Shown here: positions 1 through 9,160 of the stretch, piece after piece
How positions within the stretch are numbered: position 1 is the stretch's first letter
How the letters are laid out: every line of letters starts with the position of its first letter
Assembly: GCF_000813985.1 (NCBI RefSeq)
Contig: NZ_JWLJ01000014.1
Location: 1 to 64,000, forward strand
DNA length: 64,000 bases
Direction of reading: 5' to 3'
DNA from: Ruegeria sp. ANG-R
GTDB lineage: Bacteria > Pseudomonadota > Alphaproteobacteria > Rhodobacterales > Rhodobacteraceae
Position numbers and translations under genes: made by a program
Notes under the pieces: generated by a model
Seen by the model: only the letters and a program-made list of their open reading frames with translations
What the model was told of the DNA's origin: nothing
Databases searched by the model: none

Positions 1-81
1 GTTGTTGACGAGACACCTGACGAGCCGGTTGTTGATGAGACACCTGACGATCCAGTTGTTGACGAGACACCGGCAGGACCG
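1..81 (+). repeat. 27-bp tandem repeat, block 1 (3 copies)
   Basis: Three copies of a 27-bp unit encode VVDETPDEP, VVDETPDDP and VVDETPAGP. More copies may precede base 1. The acidic, proline-rich linker separates the RTX modules. Confidence 0.9.
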
Positions 82-1371
82 GTCAACGTTCCTGATGCGA
101 TTTATGCGCAAGGTGGACTTACCTTCAGCACCAAGAGCGACGACGTTGTCTATGGCAGTGCAGACGCAGACATCATCGTGACCAAAGCTGGCAATGATTA
201 TGTTTCTGGCGGTGAAGGTCGCGATACGCTTAAGGGCGGCAGAGGTAACGACTGGCTTCTCAGCGGGCAGCATGGAGACAAGATCTATGGTGGGGCTGGA
301 CGCGACCAGATTGATGGTGGCACTGGTGACGATCGCCTGAAAGGTGGTGCCGACGGTGATGTTTTCACGTTCTCGGGCAACGGTTCCGATGGTGCCGATA
401 CGATCGTCGATTTCGAAATTGGCCTTGATAAACTGGTAATCAGCAATGGCGCAGATGGCTTCAAGGATATCGATGATATCGAACTGAGAAATGATGGCGG
501 CACGGCTGTTATCTCTGATGGCGGCACAACGATCCGGCTGGAAGGCATTAGTAGTGACGATGTGATCGCCCACGCAGAATCGATCTTTGGAGATGGTGCT
601 GATCTGATTTATCGGGATGGCGATGCTTGGAATATCGCTGATGTATCAGATGGTGCCGGTCAAACCCCCGCTGATCCGATTGTTGACGAGACACCCGACG
701 AGCCGGTTGTTGACGAGACACCCGACGAGCCGGTTGTTGATGAAACACCTGACGAGCCAGTTGTTGATGAGACACCTGACGAACCGGTTGTTGACGAGGC
801 ACCGGCAGGACCGGTCAACGTTCCTGATGCGATTTATGCGCAAGGTGGACTTACCTTCAGCACTTTGAACGATGATATCGTCTATGGCAGTGCCAATGCC
901 GACATCATCGTGACCAAGAATGGTCATGACTATGCTGCTGGCGGTGAAGGTCGTGACACGCTTAAAGGTGACAGTGGTAACGACTGGCTGCTCGGCGGGC
1001 AGCATGGAGACAAGATCTATGGTGGGACTGGACGCGACCAAATTGATGGTGGCACCGGTGACGATCGCCTGAAAGGTGGTGCCGATGGGGATGTTTTCAC
1101 GTTCTCGGGTAACGGTTCCGATGGCGCCGATACGATCGTCGATTTCGAAATTGGCCTTGATAAACTGGTAATCAGCAGTGGTTCTGGTGATTTCAAGGAT
1201 ATTGATGATCTCATCCTGCAGAGTGATGGCGGCACGGCTGTTATCTTCGATGGTGACACATCCATCCGGTTGGAGGGGATCAGTCGAGATGACGTGATTG
1301 CCCAAGCGGACTCGATATTCGGGGATGAGACAGACCTGATCTATCAGGACCTTGACGCCTGGAGTATCTAA
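1..1371 (+). CDS. RTX-type calcium-binding repeat protein, C-terminal part
   Basis: The frame is open from base 1, so the 5' end lies outside the window; 456 codons are visible. They form two near-identical modules of 244 residues. Each has a Pro/Glu-rich linker built on VVDETPDEP, a glycine/aspartate nonapeptide region (GGEGRDTLKG, GGTGDDRLKGG) and a tail resembling the end of serralysin-type RTX proteins (DTIVDFEIGLDKL). GGxGxD repeats are known to bind calcium and fold as beta-rolls, and such proteins usually leave the cell through type I secretion using an uncleaved C-terminal signal. The protein ends shortly after the last module. No catalytic domain and no type I secretion genes are visible, so adhesin, enzyme and S-layer-like roles all remain open. 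Confidence 0.85.
   Translation, partial: VVDETPDEPVVDETPDDPVVDETPAGPVNVPDAIYAQGGLTFSTKSDDVVYGSADADIIVTKAGNDYVSGGEGRDTLKGGRGNDWLLSGQHGDKIYGGAGRDQIDGGTGDDRLKGGADGDVFTFSGNGSDGADTIVDFEIGLDKLVISNGADGFKDIDDIELRNDGGTAVISDGGTTIRLEGISSDDVIAHAESIFGDGADLIYRDGDAWNIADVSDGAGQTPADPIVDETPDEPVVDETPDEPVVDETPDEPVVDETPDEPVVDEAPAGPVNVPDAIYAQGGLTFSTLNDDIVYGSANADIIVTKNGHDYAAGGEGRDTLKGDSGNDWLLGGQHGDKIYGGTGRDQIDGGTGDDRLKGGADGDVFTFSGNGSDGADTIVDFEIGLDKLVISSGSGDFKDIDDLILQSDGGTAVIFDGDTSIRLEGISRDDVIAQADSIFGDETDLIYQDLDAWSI
82..1371 (+). repeat. 732-bp period direct repeat encoding two RTX modules
   Basis: Bases 82-639 match bases 814-1371 at an offset of 732 bp (244 codons) with scattered substitutions. Both copies start with the codons for VNVPDAIYAQGG and end with the codons after the SIFGD motif. 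The pattern indicates a tandem module duplication. Confidence 0.85.
679..813 (+). repeat. 27-bp tandem repeat, block 2 (5 copies)
   Basis: Five 27-bp units encode IVDETPDEP, three copies of VVDETPDEP, and VVDEAPAGP. Copy number differs from block 1, as expected if units are gained and lost by slippage or recombination. Confidence 0.9.
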
Positions 1372-1767
1372 CAGTTTGCATCAGCCACGCGCGGTCTTTG
1401 CAGATCACGCGTGGCTGCGTTGCCAACATTGGAGTGACCAGAGTCGGTTCTAATGAGCGCAACCTATGCATTGAATGCAAAGACTGCGGTAGTGTCGAGT
1501 ACTCCTGAGCCTGTGCCAAGGTTGAGCTGATAGATCAGCGTTTTTTGAATGGGTAGAGCATAGATACGTTAAGGATTTTAAGGGCCATCCTAGCACGGCG
1601 ATACTCGATTCCACGCCGGTAGCTGAAAGAACTTATCAGGGGAGTTCGGTGCGGCTTTCGATATCGTGACTCTAACAGCAAGATTGACAAATCTGGGTGT
1701 TTGGTGGCTGAGAATCCTCGTGTCTAAAAAACTTGTGGTCGGCCCTGACGGATTGGGACAAGCCGTG

Positions 1768-1982
1768 TTAAGGTCCGCATTTCAGGCCGCTGCGTGAATG
1801 GCTGCCGTTATAATTTTTGATCGAATCTCCTATCAATAACAACGCGGTTTTGGCGTCGGGCAGCGGGTTGACGCGGGCGCAATCGTATTTGAGTGCTTTC
1901 ACGAATGCGGTTGGATAGTTTTTTGGCCGGCGTGAAGCAAGATTTCAGCCCGGGTTGTTTTGCTAAGATGCGTGTGTAATTC
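1768..1982 (-). pseudogene. Decayed IS3-family transposase (OrfB C-terminal end)
   Basis: No intact gene lies in the 1.06 kb between 1372 and 2429. The minus strand holds the end of an IS3-type integrase-like transposase in two frames. Reading from about 1982 gives NYTRILAKQPGLKSCFTPA. After a frameshift near 1925 it continues as AFVKALKYDCARVNPLPDA and YNGSHSRSGLK, ending at a stop at 1768-1770. These match the usual IS3 OrfB motifs (FVKTFKRDY..VNPLPDA, YN..HPHSGLK). A TG-starting sequence at 1721 (TGTCTAAAAAACTTGTGG) could be the element's end. The expected SPREF segment after the GLK motif is lost. The rest of the gap shows no convincing gene. Confidence 0.7.
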
Positions 1983-2429
1983 CTCGTGTGTTTGTGTCTC
2001 GAATCCGCTGCGTTGGTACTGCCCTTGCCGCGGCTACCGGCGTGTATCTCGAATCCCGCCTGTTGAGCCTCGTGTTTCCAGCTCGCATCACGCGTTCAGC
2101 TATGATCTGTATTAAATCGGGTTAGGGCACCATCATCTACTTAAGTTAAGGTTAAACAGCGTGCAGGACCACTTTCTACAGGAGGTGCGCTTCTTATAAC
2201 GAAATCATATAGAGGCCTGCTCGTTCTTCTTCTGCGAGCTATTAAGTACTGAACAGGAAATTTCATTAACTTGAGGTCTGAGATTGCGGCACATCCCTAT
2301 TCATTGCTACTGCTACCAATGATGGCCGCAACAAGTCTGCAGGCGTTGCACAGGTTCTGGGTGGCCGCCTCGAATGCGCAATGCCGCGGAAACGCACTCC
2401 GCTATGCGCGGAAATGAAAAAGGGACACC

Positions 2430-3734
2430 ATGGCTGACACCACGGAAGGTAAGATCGGCACGTTTTCGGCTCTGTCGATCGGTATCGGGGGGATGGTTGG
2501 TGGCGGGATTTTTGCTGTCACGGGCCTGACGATTCACTTGACCAAAGGTGGTGCGCCAATGGCGTTTGTCATCGCCGGGATTGTTGCCCTTCTGACAAGC
2601 TATTCCTACCTGCGAATGACTCTGCGTTATCCCAGCGAAGGCGGTACCGTCGAATTCCTGATCCAGGGATATGGCGTCGGAGTGTTTTCCGGTGCATTGA
2701 ATATTCTTCTGTCCATGAGCTACATGGTTTTGCTTGCCGTTTACGCCTATGCGTTTGGCAGCTACGCAAGTTCCATTTTCATCGAATTCGACACGGGCTT
2801 TTATACAAGGCTGCTGGCCAGTGGCCTGCTAGTTGCGCTTGTTGTCGTCAATATTTTCGGTGCTGCGTTGGTGATCCGGTCCGAGAATGCATTTAACGCC
2901 AGCAAAATGGTTCTTTTGCTTATCTTCATCGCCATCGGTCTTGCGATGCCGATGGATTGGAGCAGGATGAGCGCTTCGGAATATGTACCACCTTTCGAGC
3001 TGGTCGCCGGAGCTATGGTAATTTTCCTGAACTACGAAGGTTTCGAGTTAATCGCGAACGCCAGCAAAGATATCAAGAACCCGAAACGGGCGCTCCCAAT
3101 TGCCTATATTGGCGGCGTGCTGATCGCCATCGTTCTGTATGTGTTGATCACGTTTGTGGTTCTTGGGCATCTTTCCTTTCCGCGGATTGAATCCCATTCT
3201 GACTATTCTCTTTCTTATGCCGCGCGCAGTTTCATGGGCCCTTGGGGGCATATCGTTACCGTTGCTGCCCTGTTGGCTACATCCTCTGCAATCAACGCGA
3301 CTTTCTATGGCGCGGGGCGCCTGACATACACGATCGCAAAATCCGGTGAATTGCCGCGCGAGTTGGAACGGGATCTGCGCGGCCAACCGTTGGAGGGGAT
3401 GTTCCTGTTCGCCGCCATTGCATTGGTGATCGTCAATTTTCTGCCCCTGAACGCCATTGCGACAATGGGCAGCGCGGGCTTTTTGCTGATCTTTCTGGCC
3501 GTGAACTACGCGAATGTGCGGCTGGCCAAGGAAACCGAAAGCCGTGCCTGGATTTCGATGGCGGGCGTAATCGCCTGCGCTATCGCATTCTTTGCCCTCT
3601 GCTGGCAGGTTGGTCAAAACGAGGCAACCCGTCCGCATCTGTGGATTCTCGCGGGTATGATTGTGTCAGCTTTTGTGATTGAAATTGCTTATAGAAACAT
3701 CGCGAAAAGAGAAGTTCGCCTTCGAAACAATTAG
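2430..3734 (+). CDS. APC-family amino acid permease
   Basis: A 434-residue inner-membrane protein made almost entirely of hydrophobic segments, consistent with about 12 transmembrane helices. The N-terminus carries the glycine-rich GIGGMVGGGIFA motif of the APC superfamily (unwound helix 1, substrate carboxylate binding), and ENAFNASKM lies near the middle. The start is supported by AGGGA about 6 bases before the ATG. The family normally imports or exchanges amino acids or amines with protons; the substrate cannot be read from sequence. It stands alone, with no regulator or catabolic partner beside it except the amidotransferase 100 bp downstream. Confidence 0.85.
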   Translation: MADTTEGKIGTFSALSIGIGGMVGGGIFAVTGLTIHLTKGGAPMAFVIAGIVALLTSYSYLRMTLRYPSEGGTVEFLIQGYGVGVFSGALNILLSMSYMVLLAVYAYAFGSYASSIFIEFDTGFYTRLLASGLLVALVVVNIFGAALVIRSENAFNASKMVLLLIFIAIGLAMPMDWSRMSASEYVPPFELVAGAMVIFLNYEGFELIANASKDIKNPKRALPIAYIGGVLIAIVLYVLITFVVLGHLSFPRIESHSDYSLSYAARSFMGPWGHIVTVAALLATSSAINATFYGAGRLTYTIAKSGELPRELERDLRGQPLEGMFLFAAIALVIVNFLPLNAIATMGSAGFLLIFLAVNYANVRLAKETESRAWISMAGVIACAIAFFALCWQVGQNEATRPHLWILAGMIVSAFVIEIAYRNIAKREVRLRNN

Positions 3735-3839
3735 GATGGTGCCAAACACTTCTCGCCGCGCTATCCATCTCGTTCGTGATCGCCGCGGGCAGAAGCGGAG
3801 GCCAGTCGGCGCCTCTGACGAAATCAGGGAGAATTATGA

Positions 3840-4631
3840 ATGTGTCGTTGGGCTGCTTACATCGGAGAACCGGTTCATTTGAGTGAGGTTATCTCGCACC
3901 CGGAGCATTCACTCATAGACCAGAGTCTGCACGCGACCCAAAGTGTGACGCCCACAAATGCAGATGGTGTCGGTTTGGCGTGGTACGGTGCTCGCCCAAC
4001 CCCGGGTGTGTTTCGTGACATCCTGCCCGCCTGGTCAGACCGCAATCTGAAATCGGTCGCGGAACATGTCTCTTCAGGGCTGTTTCTGGGCCATATACGC
4101 GCGTCAAGCGGCGCGCCGACCAGCCGTGAGAACTGCCATCCGTTCACCGCTGACAATTGGAGTTTCGTTCATAACGGCGAAGTTGGCGGATTTTCCGATT
4201 TTCGCCGCCACGCGAATGCGCTGATCCCCGATGACCTGTACCACCATCGCGAAGGGACAACAGATAGCGAGGCGATGTTCTTGATTGCCCTGCACGAAGG
4301 CCTTGCCGACGATCCCAAAACCGCGCTTGAACGAGCGGCCGGGCAATTAGAGGCGATGAGTCGAGCCCATGGGTCCGCGCCGCATCTGCATATGAGTGTT
4401 GCGTTCTCTTGCGGGCACCGACTGTATGTGGCCCGGTATTCCTCGGACGATGTGGTGCCCACCGTGTATCATCGCTGGTCTGAGGATACGAAGGGCAGGT
4501 CCGTTGTGTCCGAACCATTGAACCTCAAATCCGGATGGGAAGAGATCCCGGCCAACAGTTTCTGCACCTTCGATGGGCAAAACATGGAAGTTGAGGCGTT
4601 TCGCCCATCACAAGAATCCCGGCATTCTTGA
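3840..4631 (+). CDS. Class II glutamine amidotransferase (EgtC/YafJ-like)
   Basis: A 263-residue protein starting MCRWAAYIG. Removal of the initiator Met would expose Cys2 as the N-terminal nucleophile of class II glutamine amidotransferases. Other family signatures are the NADGVGLAWY segment, GHIRASSG, and CHPF followed by FVHNGEV. Members hydrolyse glutamine-like amide bonds; EgtC acts in ergothioneine synthesis and YafJ is poorly characterised. No egtB/egtD genes are nearby, so the substrate is unknown. AGGGAGA sits about 7 bases upstream of the chosen ATG, and the start is fixed by the Cys2 requirement. Confidence 0.85.
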   Translation: MCRWAAYIGEPVHLSEVISHPEHSLIDQSLHATQSVTPTNADGVGLAWYGARPTPGVFRDILPAWSDRNLKSVAEHVSSGLFLGHIRASSGAPTSRENCHPFTADNWSFVHNGEVGGFSDFRRHANALIPDDLYHHREGTTDSEAMFLIALHEGLADDPKTALERAAGQLEAMSRAHGSAPHLHMSVAFSCGHRLYVARYSSDDVVPTVYHRWSEDTKGRSVVSEPLNLKSGWEEIPANSFCTFDGQNMEVEAFRPSQESRHS

Positions 4632-4817
4632 GGACCGACCTGCACAGCCAGATACGTAGCGTGCGGCGGATCGCGACAGGATGCGAACTCCTATTTTGTC
4701 GCATCCATGCCGAGATGCGTAGTTTCGCCTGCTTGAGTGGAGAAGCTAAAAACAGTCCGTCGGGCCGAAACACTCAGAGGAGGGTGTTAGCTCTTCCCTT
4801 CACGAACGGAATCGACA

Positions 4818-4829
4818 GTAACCGGTTAC
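4818..4829. promoter_or_regulatory. 12-bp perfect palindrome GTAACCGGTTAC
   Basis: A perfect palindrome of the kind bound by LacI-family repressors (central CG, AACCGGTT core). It lies just past the stop of the minus-strand dehydratase, in the ~200-bp gap between convergent genes (4632-4830), where a repressor site is unexpected. No LacI gene is in the window. The rest of the gap shows nothing recognisable. Confidence 0.35.
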
Positions 4830-4830
4830 C

Positions 4831-6354
4831 CTACATCACGGCGCCGATCTGCCAGGGGACGAACTCTACCCCGCCAAAGCCTAAGCTTTCGCTTTTGGTC
4901 GGGGTGCCCGAGGCGACATGGATCATCAGGTCCAGAAGTTCTTCGCCCTTTTCCTGAATCGAAACACCGTCGGTGATGATGTCACCGCAATTCAGGTCCA
5001 TATCCTCGGACAGACGAACGTACATTTCGGAGTTGGTCGCGATTTTTATGCAAGGGGTTGGCTGGTAACCCGATACCGATCCACGTCCAGTGGTGAAAAC
5101 GATAAGGTTCGCGCCCGAAGCGACCTGCCCGGTGACCGAGCATGGATCATAGCCCGGACTGTCCATAAACACGAAACCGGCCTTGGAAATCTTCTCGCCA
5201 TACAAGTAAACTTCCCGCAACGGGGCGGTTCCGCTTTTTGCAACCGCGCCCAGTGATTTCTCGAGGATCGTGGTCAACCCGCCCCTTTTGTTGCCTGGGC
5301 TGGGGTTGTTGTCCATCTCGCCACCATTTCGGGCGGTGTAGTCCTCCCACCATCTGATCCGGTCGATAAGGCGCTTGCCGATCTCGGCGGTTTCTGCGCG
5401 ATGGGTCAGCAAGTGCTCGGCCCCATAGATTTCCGAGGTCTCTGACAGAATGGTCGTGCCGCCCTGGCGTACCAGCAGATCCGAGGCATGCCCGAGAGCC
5501 GGATTCGCGGTGATGCCTGAATACCCGTCCGAGCCACCGCATTGCATCCCAACCGTCAGGGCGCTGACGGGCGCGATTTGGCGTGTCGCCTGATTGGCCA
5601 ACGCGGCGATGCCTTCAAGCTCGGTCAGACCTTTTTCTATGGTCTTGCGCGTGCCTCCCTCGTGCTGGATGGTCATATAGCGTAGAGCACCATCCGCCCG
5701 GATCGGGCGGCCACCAACCAGATCTGCTAGCTGCATAACTTCACATCCCAGCCCGACCAGAAGAATGCCCCCGAAATTCGGGTGTTGGGCATAGCCAGAC
5801 AAGGTACGGTGGAGGGCGGCGTAACCCTCGTCCTTACTGGACATGCCGCAACCGGTGCCATGTACGACAGGGACGACCCCGTCGATATTGGGGTAGGCAT
5901 CGAGCAATCCCGATTTGTTTGCAGCCTCGGCAATGAAACGAGCCACTGAGCCCGAGCAATTCACCGACGTCAGTATGCCGATGTAGTTACGCGTCCCAAC
6001 GCGGCCATCCATCCGGTGGTACCCCTGAAAGGTCTTGCCCTCGTCGATTGGGGGCAGAGGATGGGACTTGCTGGCGAATCCATAATCCTGCTGATGCGCG
6101 CCCATGCCCAGATTATGTGAATGCACGTGATCACCGGGCGCGATATCGCGGGTCGCCTGTCCGATAATCTGTCCATATCGCAATACGTTGTCGCCCTTGG
6201 CAATGGCGCGGCTGGCAATCTTGTGGCCGCGCGCAACTGCTGTGGTCAGAGTTACTCCGGTATCGTCCGGGCTTACACCGCTTTCCAGATCAGTTAACGC
6301 GACTACCACATTGTCGCTGTCGTTCAGTCTGATGGTCTGAGGAGTTTGGGCCAT
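4831..6354 (-). CDS. UxaA-family sugar-acid dehydratase, probable L-fuconate dehydratase
   Basis: A 507-residue protein with an N-terminal SAF-like domain (about residues 1-95, ending near PGDHVHSHNLG) followed by the altronate/galactarate dehydratase core (GTRNYIGILTSVNCSG, VHGTGCGMSS, CGGSDGYSGITANPALG). The family removes water from aldonic acids with a metal cofactor. The gene starts 2 bp after the lactonase and is the last of a lactonase-linked operon, so the lactonase product is the likely substrate. UxaA-type proteins act as L-fuconate dehydratases in the Campylobacter jejuni fucose pathway. Altronate or another aldonate remains possible. A second, unrelated dehydratase lies at 13426-14538. 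Confidence 0.8.
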   Translation of the reverse strand: MAQTPQTIRLNDSDNVVVALTDLESGVSPDDTGVTLTTAVARGHKIASRAIAKGDNVLRYGQIIGQATRDIAPGDHVHSHNLGMGAHQQDYGFASKSHPLPPIDEGKTFQGYHRMDGRVGTRNYIGILTSVNCSGSVARFIAEAANKSGLLDAYPNIDGVVPVVHGTGCGMSSKDEGYAALHRTLSGYAQHPNFGGILLVGLGCEVMQLADLVGGRPIRADGALRYMTIQHEGGTRKTIEKGLTELEGIAALANQATRQIAPVSALTVGMQCGGSDGYSGITANPALGHASDLLVRQGGTTILSETSEIYGAEHLLTHRAETAEIGKRLIDRIRWWEDYTARNGGEMDNNPSPGNKRGGLTTILEKSLGAVAKSGTAPLREVYLYGEKISKAGFVFMDSPGYDPCSVTGQVASGANLIVFTTGRGSVSGYQPTPCIKIATNSEMYVRLSEDMDLNCGDIITDGVSIQEKGEELLDLMIHVASGTPTKSESLGFGGVEFVPWQIGAVM

Positions 6355-6355
6355 A

Positions 6356-7186
6356 TCAGTCTCGCAGCTTGTAGGCGCGGGCCGCGTTGCCCCCGAGGAC
6401 CGCCGCTCGTTGTCGGCTATTCAGCTCTGCCAGTAGTTCCTCAGTTACGTCGACCCAACGCTGATAGCTACTGGCCAAGGTACATACCGGCCAATCGCTG
6501 CCCCAAAGCAAACGGTTTGGTCCAAAGGTCTCCAGCAAATGGTCGACATAAGGGCGCAGAGTCTCTGCCGACCAGTCCGGGTTGGCTTCGGTCACCAGAC
6601 CGGAGAGCTTGCAAAATGCCGTCGTGGTGCGCGCCAACGCCGCCATGTCGGTAGCCCATTCATCGATCGAACCGTCACGGATCGCCGGTTTCGAGCCGTG
6701 ATCAATGACCACTCGCATCTCAGGATAACGCGACAGCAAGCTGTGCAGATTCTTCAGATGCTGTGGCAGGGTCAGGGCGTCGAATGTCAGGTCGCGTGTG
6801 ATCAGCGCTTCAAACACCGGCCTCAGGTTGGCGCCCAGCATCCAATCGGGATCGGCAATGTCCTGAATCAGCGGACGCAGCCCAACAAAGGCAGGATGTT
6901 TCCTATAGCGATCAATGTCCGCCACTGCCTCTGGGTGTTCAAAGTCGACCCAACCGACCACACCTTTAATGAAACCGTGCTGATTGGCTAGCGTCAGCAT
7001 GAACTCGGTCTCTGCCACGCTGGGCGCGGCCTGTACCAATACGGTGCCGTCGATATCGGTTTGATGCAATAACGGGATCAGGTCTTCGGGCAGGAAATCC
7101 CGGTATATTTCAGTTAATTCAGGCGTTAGCCAGCTATAGTCGCCTCGGGCGAGAGCCCAGAAATGCTGATGAGCGTCAATACGCAT
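6356..7186 (-). CDS. COG3618 amidohydrolase, probable L-fucono-lactonase
   Basis: A 276-residue TIM-barrel amidohydrolase with the N-terminal metal motif DAHQHFW, a central VIDHGSKP strand and the C-terminal GSDWPV aspartate motif. This family hydrolyses aldonolactones such as L-fuconolactone and L-rhamnonolactone. It sits 3 bp downstream of the aldo/keto reductase that would make the lactone and 1 bp before the dehydratase that would use the acid, which supports sugar-lactone hydrolysis. The exact sugar is inferred from the locus. Confidence 0.8.
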   Translation of the reverse strand: MRIDAHQHFWALARGDYSWLTPELTEIYRDFLPEDLIPLLHQTDIDGTVLVQAAPSVAETEFMLTLANQHGFIKGVVGWVDFEHPEAVADIDRYRKHPAFVGLRPLIQDIADPDWMLGANLRPVFEALITRDLTFDALTLPQHLKNLHSLLSRYPEMRVVIDHGSKPAIRDGSIDEWATDMAALARTTTAFCKLSGLVTEANPDWSAETLRPYVDHLLETFGPNRLLWGSDWPVCTLASSYQRWVDVTEELLAELNSRQRAAVLGGNAARAYKLRD

Positions 7187-7189
7187 GGT

Positions 7190-8212
7190 TCAAACCTTCT
7201 GATACGGGTTGATGTCCGGCAACGGGGCCTGTGGATGCATCAGACCCTCAGCCTGCAGCGCCTGCCAAAATTCCTTGGGGATATCCGTCGCGGCCCATTC
7301 AAGGGTCTGTAGCAGCTCGGATCGGTTGCGCAGCCCCGGAATAACGGAAATCACCTGTGGGTGGGCCAGAGGGAACTGCAGCGCGGCGGCGGGCAGGGGG
7401 ACGTCGTGTTTTGCGGCGCAGTCGGACAGGGCGCGGACGCGCGCGACGATATCTGCCGGGGCAGTGTCATAATTCCAAGTGTCGCCGCCGACCAGAATTC
7501 CCGAATTGTAGGGGCCGCCGATGATGATCGAAGTCCCGGCAGCCGCGCATTCCGGAAACAGATCGTCCAGCGGCGCCTGCTCCAACAGCGTATAGCGACC
7601 TGCCAACAGGAACAGATCCCAGTCGCCGATTTTCAGTGCCTCACGGCAGATTTCGACTTCGTTCACACCGAGGCCGATCGCCTTCACATCACCTGTCCTG
7701 CGCAGTTCTTCCAGCGCCCGATAGCCACTTGCGCTCAGAGCGTTGAAGTGAAGGCTGTTTTTAACACCATGCGTCATTTCCCCGATGTCATGAACCAGAA
7801 GAATGTCGATACGGTCGAGGCCCAGTCGATGCCGACTGTCCTCGTACGAGCGCATGATACCGTCATATGAGTAGTCGTAGACCGGATGAAACGGCAACGG
7901 ATCGGGCCATCCCATTGCTGCCGGATCGTCGGGCAGGCCCGGGCGCAACAGACGCCCGACCTTGGTTGAAAGAATATAGTCCTGCCCGCGCAGCAGATTT
8001 CCGGTCATGCGTTCCGAACGGCCAAAGCCATAGAATGGGGCAGTGTCGTAGAAACGGTACCCGACCTCGAGCGTCTGCTGCAGCATGGCCTCGGTCTCTG
8101 AGGCATCGTTTGCCTGTAGCAGACCCCCCAAAGGCGCGCCGCCGAAACCAAGAATGGGCAGCGATAGGGCGCCACTCGCCAGGGGCCGTGCTGGAAAGCT
8201 ACCGACGGTCAT
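7190..8212 (-). CDS. Aldo/keto reductase, probable L-fucose (aldose) dehydrogenase
   Basis: An AKR of about 340 residues related to D-threo-aldose/L-fucose 1-dehydrogenases. Visible catalytic elements are the Asp and Tyr in YRFYDTAPFYG, the Lys in LSTKVGR and the His in ILLVHDIG. It would oxidise the sugar at C1 to the lactone with NAD(P). Three in-frame ATGs exist (8242, 8227, 8212). I chose 8212 because GAGGA lies about 10 bases upstream and it gives the smallest overlap (14 bp) with the end of the IclR gene. It is co-directional with the lactonase and dehydratase. Confidence 0.78.
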   Translation of the reverse strand: MTVGSFPARPLASGALSLPILGFGGAPLGGLLQANDASETEAMLQQTLEVGYRFYDTAPFYGFGRSERMTGNLLRGQDYILSTKVGRLLRPGLPDDPAAMGWPDPLPFHPVYDYSYDGIMRSYEDSRHRLGLDRIDILLVHDIGEMTHGVKNSLHFNALSASGYRALEELRRTGDVKAIGLGVNEVEICREALKIGDWDLFLLAGRYTLLEQAPLDDLFPECAAAGTSIIIGGPYNSGILVGGDTWNYDTAPADIVARVRALSDCAAKHDVPLPAAALQFPLAHPQVISVIPGLRNRSELLQTLEWAATDIPKEFWQALQAEGLMHPQAPLPDINPYQKV

Positions 8213-9008
8213 GGGCGATGTCCTCATCGTCAAGAGACCCACCGCGGAAATAGGCCGTCAGGTCGTCGGCGAGTTGGCGATAGGCCTGCTCGGTCTCTTC
8301 CAGATTTGCGGTGCGCATGGCGTCCACGCGTTCAAGAAATGGGCAGCTGAGCACAGCGACAATTTCACCGGAGGGATGGAAGATAGGAAAACTCAGGTTG
8401 GTGACGCCAAGTGTGGTTTCCGACTTCGCCTTATAATACCCAAGTTCCCGAATTTTCTGAAGTTCTGCGCGAAACACTGGCTCGTCAAATTCGGGTTCGC
8501 CGACGGCTGGCGTATGAGTGGTGATCAGCTGTTGCAGTTCTTCTTCGCTGCGAAAGGCCGCAAGTACACGGCCCGTGCCAGTGTTGCACAGCCCGATAAC
8601 CGAGCCCGTGCGGATGGCCAGCCCCCAATTCCCGGGGCTTTCCACGGACGAGACAATAACAATCGAGCCCCCGGCCTCCATTCCCAAATGGCACGACTGC
8701 CAGACCTTGCGTGAGGCCCGCCGCATCTTGGGAGTTGCAACTTCCAACAGGCGGTTGATCGGTGAGTAACGTTGCGCGGTCGAAAACAGCTTGAGGCTCA
8801 GCGAGTACCGATCACCGCTGGTGCGCGATACATAGCCGCGCCGCACAAGCGTCGACAGCATCCGGTAGATTTCGCTTTGTGAGCGGTCGAGCGCTCGCGC
8901 GATTTCACTCTGTGACATCTCATCATGGCTGTCAGACAAAAGTTCAATGATATCGAGCCCCTTTTCCAACGCTGGCGCGCGATACTTGGTTTCGGGGTCA
9001 GTGGGCAT
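8199..9008 (-). CDS. IclR-family transcriptional regulator
   Basis: A 269-residue regulator with an N-terminal winged helix (ALEKGLDIIELL, then SQSEIARALDRSQSEIYRML) and a C-terminal IclR effector domain (FPIFHPSGEIVAVLSCPF). AGGACA precedes the ATG by about 7 bases. It heads the minus-strand operon AKR-lactonase-dehydratase and is divergent from the ABC importer genes, so it probably controls both arms through the 150-bp gap. The effector is presumably a pathway sugar acid or 2-keto-3-deoxy acid, which is inference. Confidence 0.88.
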   Translation of the reverse strand: MPTDPETKYRAPALEKGLDIIELLSDSHDEMSQSEIARALDRSQSEIYRMLSTLVRRGYVSRTSGDRYSLSLKLFSTAQRYSPINRLLEVATPKMRRASRKVWQSCHLGMEAGGSIVIVSSVESPGNWGLAIRTGSVIGLCNTGTGRVLAAFRSEEELQQLITTHTPAVGEPEFDEPVFRAELQKIRELGYYKAKSETTLGVTNLSFPIFHPSGEIVAVLSCPFLERVDAMRTANLEETEQAYRQLADDLTAYFRGGSLDDEDIAHDRR

Positions 9009-9065
9009 GGCGGTGTCCTGTCCATTCGGCTGATCCGAGTTTTATCGGCCCCCGGCAGGGCCAGT

Positions 9066-9110
9066 CAAGGATTGATTTAAACTCGAATAAATGATTTACA
9101 AATAAATACG
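9066..9110. promoter_or_regulatory. AT-rich divergent control region, possible IclR operator
   Basis: The gap between the IclR gene and the binding-protein gene contains an AT-rich run with the partly symmetric ATTTAAACTCGAATAAAT at about 9074, followed by an ATTTACAAATAAAT segment. It stands out from the GC-rich surroundings and is a reasonable place for overlapping promoters and a repressor site. No exact consensus can be assigned. Confidence 0.35.
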
Positions 9111-9160
9111 CGAGGAGCGTCGGGCGTCGAAAAAATGACCCCGTCAAGGGAGGAGAAGTT

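Noticed and set aside
646..1305. 219-codon minus-strand frame inside the RTX repeats
   Set aside because: A periodic antisense shadow of the repeat DNA, with a repetitive VRCLINN pattern and no independent support.
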